Assembly: GCF_001644605.1 (NCBI RefSeq)
Contig: NZ_CP011388.1
Coordinates: 1,597,001 to 1,661,000 of the forward strand
Direction of reading: 5' to 3'
From: Paenibacillus swuensis
Lineage (GTDB): Bacteria; Bacillota; Bacilli; Paenibacillales; DY6
DNA: 64,000 nucleotides
Below are positions 60,662-64,000 of the stretch, one piece after another. How positions within the stretch are numbered: position 1 is the first letter of the stretch; every line of letters starts with the position of its first letter. The position numbers and the translations under genes are program-made. Under the pieces are notes generated by a model that saw nothing but the letters and a program-made list of their open reading frames with translations, ran no database searches and was not told the origin of the DNA.

Positions 60662-60839
60662 CTGTAAAACCTCCATCCATATAACGGTTTATTTAGCTAA
60701 TTACAGTAATTAGAGTAATTTCAATAAGATAATCATAATGCACTCCGCGGCAATGGTATAGGGAAAAATGTTCGATGAGCCGATGGGATATCCACCGATG
60801 ATCTTATAATCAGGCAGTGTTAAACGATATTGTTAATAT

Positions 60840-60868
60840 TTGACAATAAAGAACAAATGTTCTATTAT
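60840..60868 (+). promoter_or_regulatory. sigma-A promoter with embedded LexA-type box
   Basis: TTGACA (60840-60845), a 17-base spacer and TATTAT (60863-60868). The spacer ends in GAACAAATGTTC (60851-60862), which fits the Gram-positive LexA box GAAC-RNRY-GTTC. A repressor bound there would block the promoter. It lies ~55 bp before the SRPBCC start codon. Confidence 0.78.
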
Positions 60869-60922
60869 AGGGGTAATATCACTTTTATTAAACAAACTAT
60901 TGCAGTTCGAGAGGAGTTAGTC

Positions 60923-61351
60923 ATGGCAAATATCGAGCACTTGCAAACCGTACATGTCCCAGCATTGAAGGTGTATGAAACGTTAACCACCGCTGAGGGG
61001 CTGGCGGAAATATGGACCAATGAACTCATCACTGGTAATCAGATTGGCTTTATTAATGAATTTCGATTCGGCAGCAATGACATAACTAAGATGAGAATAG
61101 AGGAATTGATCCCTAATAAAAAAGTCGTCTGGCATTGTATAGATTCAGATCCAGAATGGATTGGTACGATGATATCCTTTGATATTCAAGAGAAAAACGG
61201 GAAGTCTTATATTACTTTGCGTCATATGAACTGGAAAGAAGTAACGCCATTTTATCGCTCCTGTAACTATAACTGGGCAATTTTCCTTTATAGTCTCAAA
61301 TCCTACTGTGAAGATGGCGAGGGTATCCCCTATCATAAACGTAAGTTTTAA
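60923..61351 (+). CDS. SRPBCC/AHSA1-like protein
   Basis: 142 residues, a START/AHSA1-like helix-grip fold: HLQTVHVPALKVYETLTTAEGLAEIWTNELI, then a beta sheet (KMRIEELIPNKKVVWHCID) and WIGTMISFDIQEKNGKSYI. Members bind hydrophobic ligands or assist stress responses. ATG at 60923 after GAGGAG six bases upstream. The promoter carries a LexA-type box, so it may be induced by DNA damage, which would be unusual for this family. Confidence 0.85.
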   Translation: MANIEHLQTVHVPALKVYETLTTAEGLAEIWTNELITGNQIGFINEFRFGSNDITKMRIEELIPNKKVVWHCIDSDPEWIGTMISFDIQEKNGKSYITLRHMNWKEVTPFYRSCNYNWAIFLYSLKSYCEDGEGIPYHKRKF

Positions 61352-61492
61352 CATAGCCTTTAAAAAAAAACTCTATCGAGGCCTCTATAGATGGCGACCG
61401 TGTTTGGCTCTGTTGGAGTCTAAAGAGTTTACGCGCGAGGCTGGATCATGTTGCTTGGTCAACTGCCACGTATTAAATGCATCTCAGCGCCG

Positions 61493-61565
61493 ATGCTGGG
61501 TTATCCCTAAGAATCAGGTGAACATTATATTAGTTCCAATGCTGGGTTATCCCTAAGAATCAGGT
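61493..61565. repeat. left-end tandem repeats
   Basis: Two direct copies, starting at 61493 and 61539, of ATGCTGGGTTATCCCTAAG followed by AATCAGGT. They invert to the right-end repeats of the element. Confidence 0.9.
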
Positions 61566-61584
61566 AAAAAGTTTCAAAAAACTC

Positions 61585-61613
61585 TTGTAATCAGAACATT
61601 TGTTTGGTATTAT
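61585..61613 (+). promoter_or_regulatory. promoter of the transposase with LexA-type motif
   Basis: TTGTAA (61585-61590), 17-base spacer, TATTAT (61608-61613). The spacer holds GAACATTTGTTT (61594-61605), one base off a LexA-type box. The arrangement is the same as in the SRPBCC promoter. Confidence 0.6.
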
Positions 61614-61625
61614 ATGACATATACA

Positions 61626-61637
61626 GAACATTTGTTC
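61626..61637. promoter_or_regulatory. LexA-type box
   Basis: GAACATTTGTTC, the exact reverse complement of the box in the SRPBCC promoter. It lies just after the predicted start of transcription of the transposase gene. Confidence 0.7.
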
Positions 61638-61664
61638 CTTCATTGCGTAAAGAGAGTGAGGATT

Positions 61665-62563
61665 ATGTCTATTCATGAAGTAACTTTCGATCAATTCAGA
61701 CGTAAGTATCATGATGAGGCTTCATGTATGCCAATCCTGATCTCAGCCAAGTGGCCCAACGGATACCGATGAGTGCGTTAAGGCCAATGTCATTATCACA
61801 CGTCGGCTACCTCTATATGAATGCCGCAACTGCAAGTATCAAGCTTCTCTTCTCGTAGGGACCATTATGCAAGGAAGCCGCACTTTACTTCATAAGTGGT
61901 TTCAAGCTTTATTTCTTATTGCTAACCCACTGGCTACAATTAACGCGGTGCAACTATCTACCATCATTGGAGTCACTTATAAGACGGCTTGGTTAATCCT
62001 TCACAAACTTCGCCATGCCATTCAGCAAGGAGATGCAGAGCAGCTGCTCACAGGACTTGTCGAAGTAATTTCAGCTACGTACAATCCGTGCAATTTCCAT
62101 ATTAAAGGCTTTAAGACGATGCGCAATGAGCAGCCATTTGTTGGAGGGGCCTCTCTTAACTATGGTGAAGTTTCCTATGTCAAGCTGAAGCATGTTTTTA
62201 TACCGAAACATCATCCTAACAAAGAACTTAGTTATTGGGATTATTCCAACTTTATTCAGACTCATGTTAGTCCTTCGGTCCGAGTTCCTTTTATTCATTA
62301 TGGTTTCAGAAAGGAGAACGCTTGTGACACGTTAAATATAATCTGTGATTCTGTTCCTGTTCGAATAAACGAGCGTTACTACGGAGTAAGTGACAAGCAT
62401 TTACAATCGTATCTGGATGAAGTCTCCTATCGTATCAATCATTCGTTTAAACCGAACCGCGCCGTATCGAGGTTATTTCGGCTGTTCATTGTTACACCTG
62501 CTGTTACTTATAAACAACTCATTTCACGCAAACCGATGTGCTTACATGAACAGATTGCCTGAC
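61665..62563 (+). pseudogene. IS1595/ISXO2-type transposase, frameshifted and active-site-defective
   Basis: The gene opens at an ATG at 61665 (MSIHEVTFDQFRRKYHDEA...) and stops at about 61770 by frameshift; coding continues in another frame from about 61775 to 62562 (YECRNCKYQASLLVGTI, NAVQLSTIIGVTYKTAWLILHKLRHAI, VSDKHLQSYLDEVSYRIN). The conserved VEVDExY around the first catalytic Asp is VEVISATY here, so the first Asp is lost and the catalytic core is decayed. Zinc-ribbon cysteines are only partly kept. It is not expected to transpose by itself. Confidence 0.82.
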
Positions 62564-62654
62564 TCACGGACAACCATTTTTTACAATTACATATTTCCTT
62601 CTCTAAACACATTAATACTAATTTTCCAAATATCACTCCATTGCCTTCTTCGAT

Positions 62655-62821
62655 CACACCACTGAGCCTTCGGGATAACCCAGCATTTCAATCTTCGATC
62701 ACACCACTGAGCCTTCGGGATAACCCAGCATTTTAGTCTTTGATCACACCACTGAGCCTTCGGGATAACCCAGCATTTCAGTCTTCGGTCACATCACTGA
62801 GCGTTCGGGATAACCCAGCAT
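62655..62821. repeat. right-end tandem repeats, 45-bp period
   Basis: Four copies of a 45-bp unit containing CTGAGCCTTCGGGATAACC then CAGCAT, ending at 62686, 62731, 62776 and 62821; the last copy has two changes (TCACATCA, GCGTTC). Spacers are almost identical, so this is not a CRISPR array. Confidence 0.9.
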
Positions 62822-62902
62822 TCAAGTTCAAATAAGTATCAATACCCCCCTAAAGAAGTACAAACCCTAGTTATCACTCCTATTTTATATACTTTCTATC
62901 AT
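62822..62902. other. short gap without a gene
   Basis: About 80 bp between the element and the ABC operon's terminator, AT-rich, with no ORF and no feature I can identify. Confidence 0.4.
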
Positions 62903-62927
62903 GAAAAAAGACGCCTATTGGCGTCCT
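62903..62927 (-). terminator. terminator of the ABC operon
   Basis: GACGCC and GGCGTC around a TATT-type loop; on the minus strand it is followed by TTTTTT. Confidence 0.85.
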
Positions 62928-62948
62928 TCTTGATTTTCATAATAACAA

Positions 62949-63730
<782 letters not shown>

Positions 63731-63734
<4 letters not shown>

Positions 63735-64000
63735 TTCTCTTCCTCCTCTCCGGCCCCCGCGTTCCACGGGGTGACCCAACGTTCCAGCGCGCCCATGGCC
63801 GCGAACAACACCAAACTAAGCGCGGCGATAACGCCGATCGCCACAAACACACGGTCGGCCCGGAAGGAGGCCGACGCGAGCGTCATGTAGACGCCGATCC
63901 CCTTCTCGGCGCCCAGCCATTCCGCGATGACCGCTCCCATGACGCTGTAGGTCGCGCCGATCTTCAAGCCCGAGAACAGGTGCGGCAAGGCGCCCGGCAG
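63731..64000 (-). CDS. ABC transporter permease, C-terminal part (ThiX/SsuC-like)
   Basis: Partial: the frame is open to the right edge of the window, and only the last ~89 residues are here. LPGALPHLFSGLKIGATYSVMG is the end of the EAA loop and a membrane helix, followed by AVIAEWLGAEKGIGVYMTLASASF and IGVIAALSLVLFAAMGALERWVTPW. The SVMGAVIAEWLG segment is typical of ThiX-type permeases for pyrimidine precursors, but SsuC/TauC-type sulfonate permeases cannot be excluded. Its stop overlaps the ATPase start. Confidence 0.85.

Larger units (their letters stand above)
61493..62821. mobile_element. decayed IS1595-like element with iterated inverted ends
   Basis: About 1.33 kb. Left end: two copies of ATGCTGGGTTATCCCTAAG (period 46 bp). 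Right end: four copies of the inverted version, GGGATAACCCAGCAT (period 45 bp). Together they form imperfect terminal inverted repeats, ATGCTGGGTTATCCC[TG]AAG. Between them lies a broken ISXO2/IS1595-type transposase gene. I could not identify a target-site duplication. Confidence 0.7.

Noticed and set aside
62655-62821. CRISPR-like array
   Set aside because: The four units have almost identical spacers and a 45-bp period, and they mirror the left end of the element; no cas genes.

Overview
The window looks like a chromosomal segment of an endospore-forming, low-to-mid G+C Firmicute of the Paenibacillus/Cohnella type. The evidence is a gerE regulator, a YhcN/YlaJ sporulation lipoprotein, a YheC/YheD coat protein, a YjcZ-like mini-protein, two CgeB-type glycosyltransferases, LplABC/YesMN-type sugar uptake with its own two-component system, and strong GGAGG ribosome sites almost everywhere. 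Both ends cut through genes. I see no rRNA, tRNA, prophage or CRISPR array.

Region 1 (1-6.3 kb): tail of a possible MgtC/SapB protein, a CapA-type metallophosphatase, small conserved proteins, gerE, a YhcN-type lipoprotein, and a secreted multidomain beta-helix carbohydrate-active protein (beta-helix, PKD, two FN3, NPCBM). Region 2 (6.3-17.2 kb): a sugar-uptake locus (lipoprotein binding protein, two permeases, AraC-type response regulator, YesM-type kinase, a six-hairpin glycosidase resembling GH52), then a PhyH-type dioxygenase divergent from an AraC regulator. Region 3 (17.2-22.7 kb): a CsoR-like regulator that has lost its metal ligands, a ferritin-like protein, an MFS exporter with its TetR regulator and two perfect palindromic operators, and an AraC / Rieske / amidohydrolase cluster.

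Region 4 (22.9-30.5 kb) makes and uses nucleotide sugars: an epimerase, a glycosyltransferase with a basic tail, an fnlC-fnlA-fnlB-like set (route to UDP-N-acetyl-L-fucosamine), another SDR and a GT2 enzyme. Region 5 (30.5-34.6 kb) is housekeeping/accessory: a predicted FadR-controlled nitronate monooxygenase/enoyl-CoA hydratase pair, a SET-domain protein, an HHH protein, a DUF1772 membrane protein, and an esterase gene broken by a ~92-bp insert that encodes an ABC-type P-loop.

Region 6 (34.7-56.3 kb) is the most unusual part: a spore-surface glycosylation island, nearly all on the minus strand. It contains several GT4, GT2, CgeB and GT-D enzymes, an RmlA-like nucleotidyltransferase, a ~1,715-residue decapeptide-repeat protein with a lectin-like tail, three small helical proteins, and two tiny proteins that are only a basic stretch plus an aromatic-glycine motif. 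The same basic/aromatic-glycine module is fused to four unrelated or paralogous enzymes, which suggests a shared targeting or docking tag. A GT4 gene and a YheC/D gene close the island.

Region 7 (56.3-64 kb): a lipoprotein Cu/Zn superoxide dismutase, a chemoreceptor, a sugar isomerase-like protein, an SRPBCC protein behind a promoter that carries a perfect LexA-type box, a decayed IS1595-like element with iterated end repeats and a similar LexA-type promoter, and the start of an ABC uptake operon resembling the ThiXYZ type.
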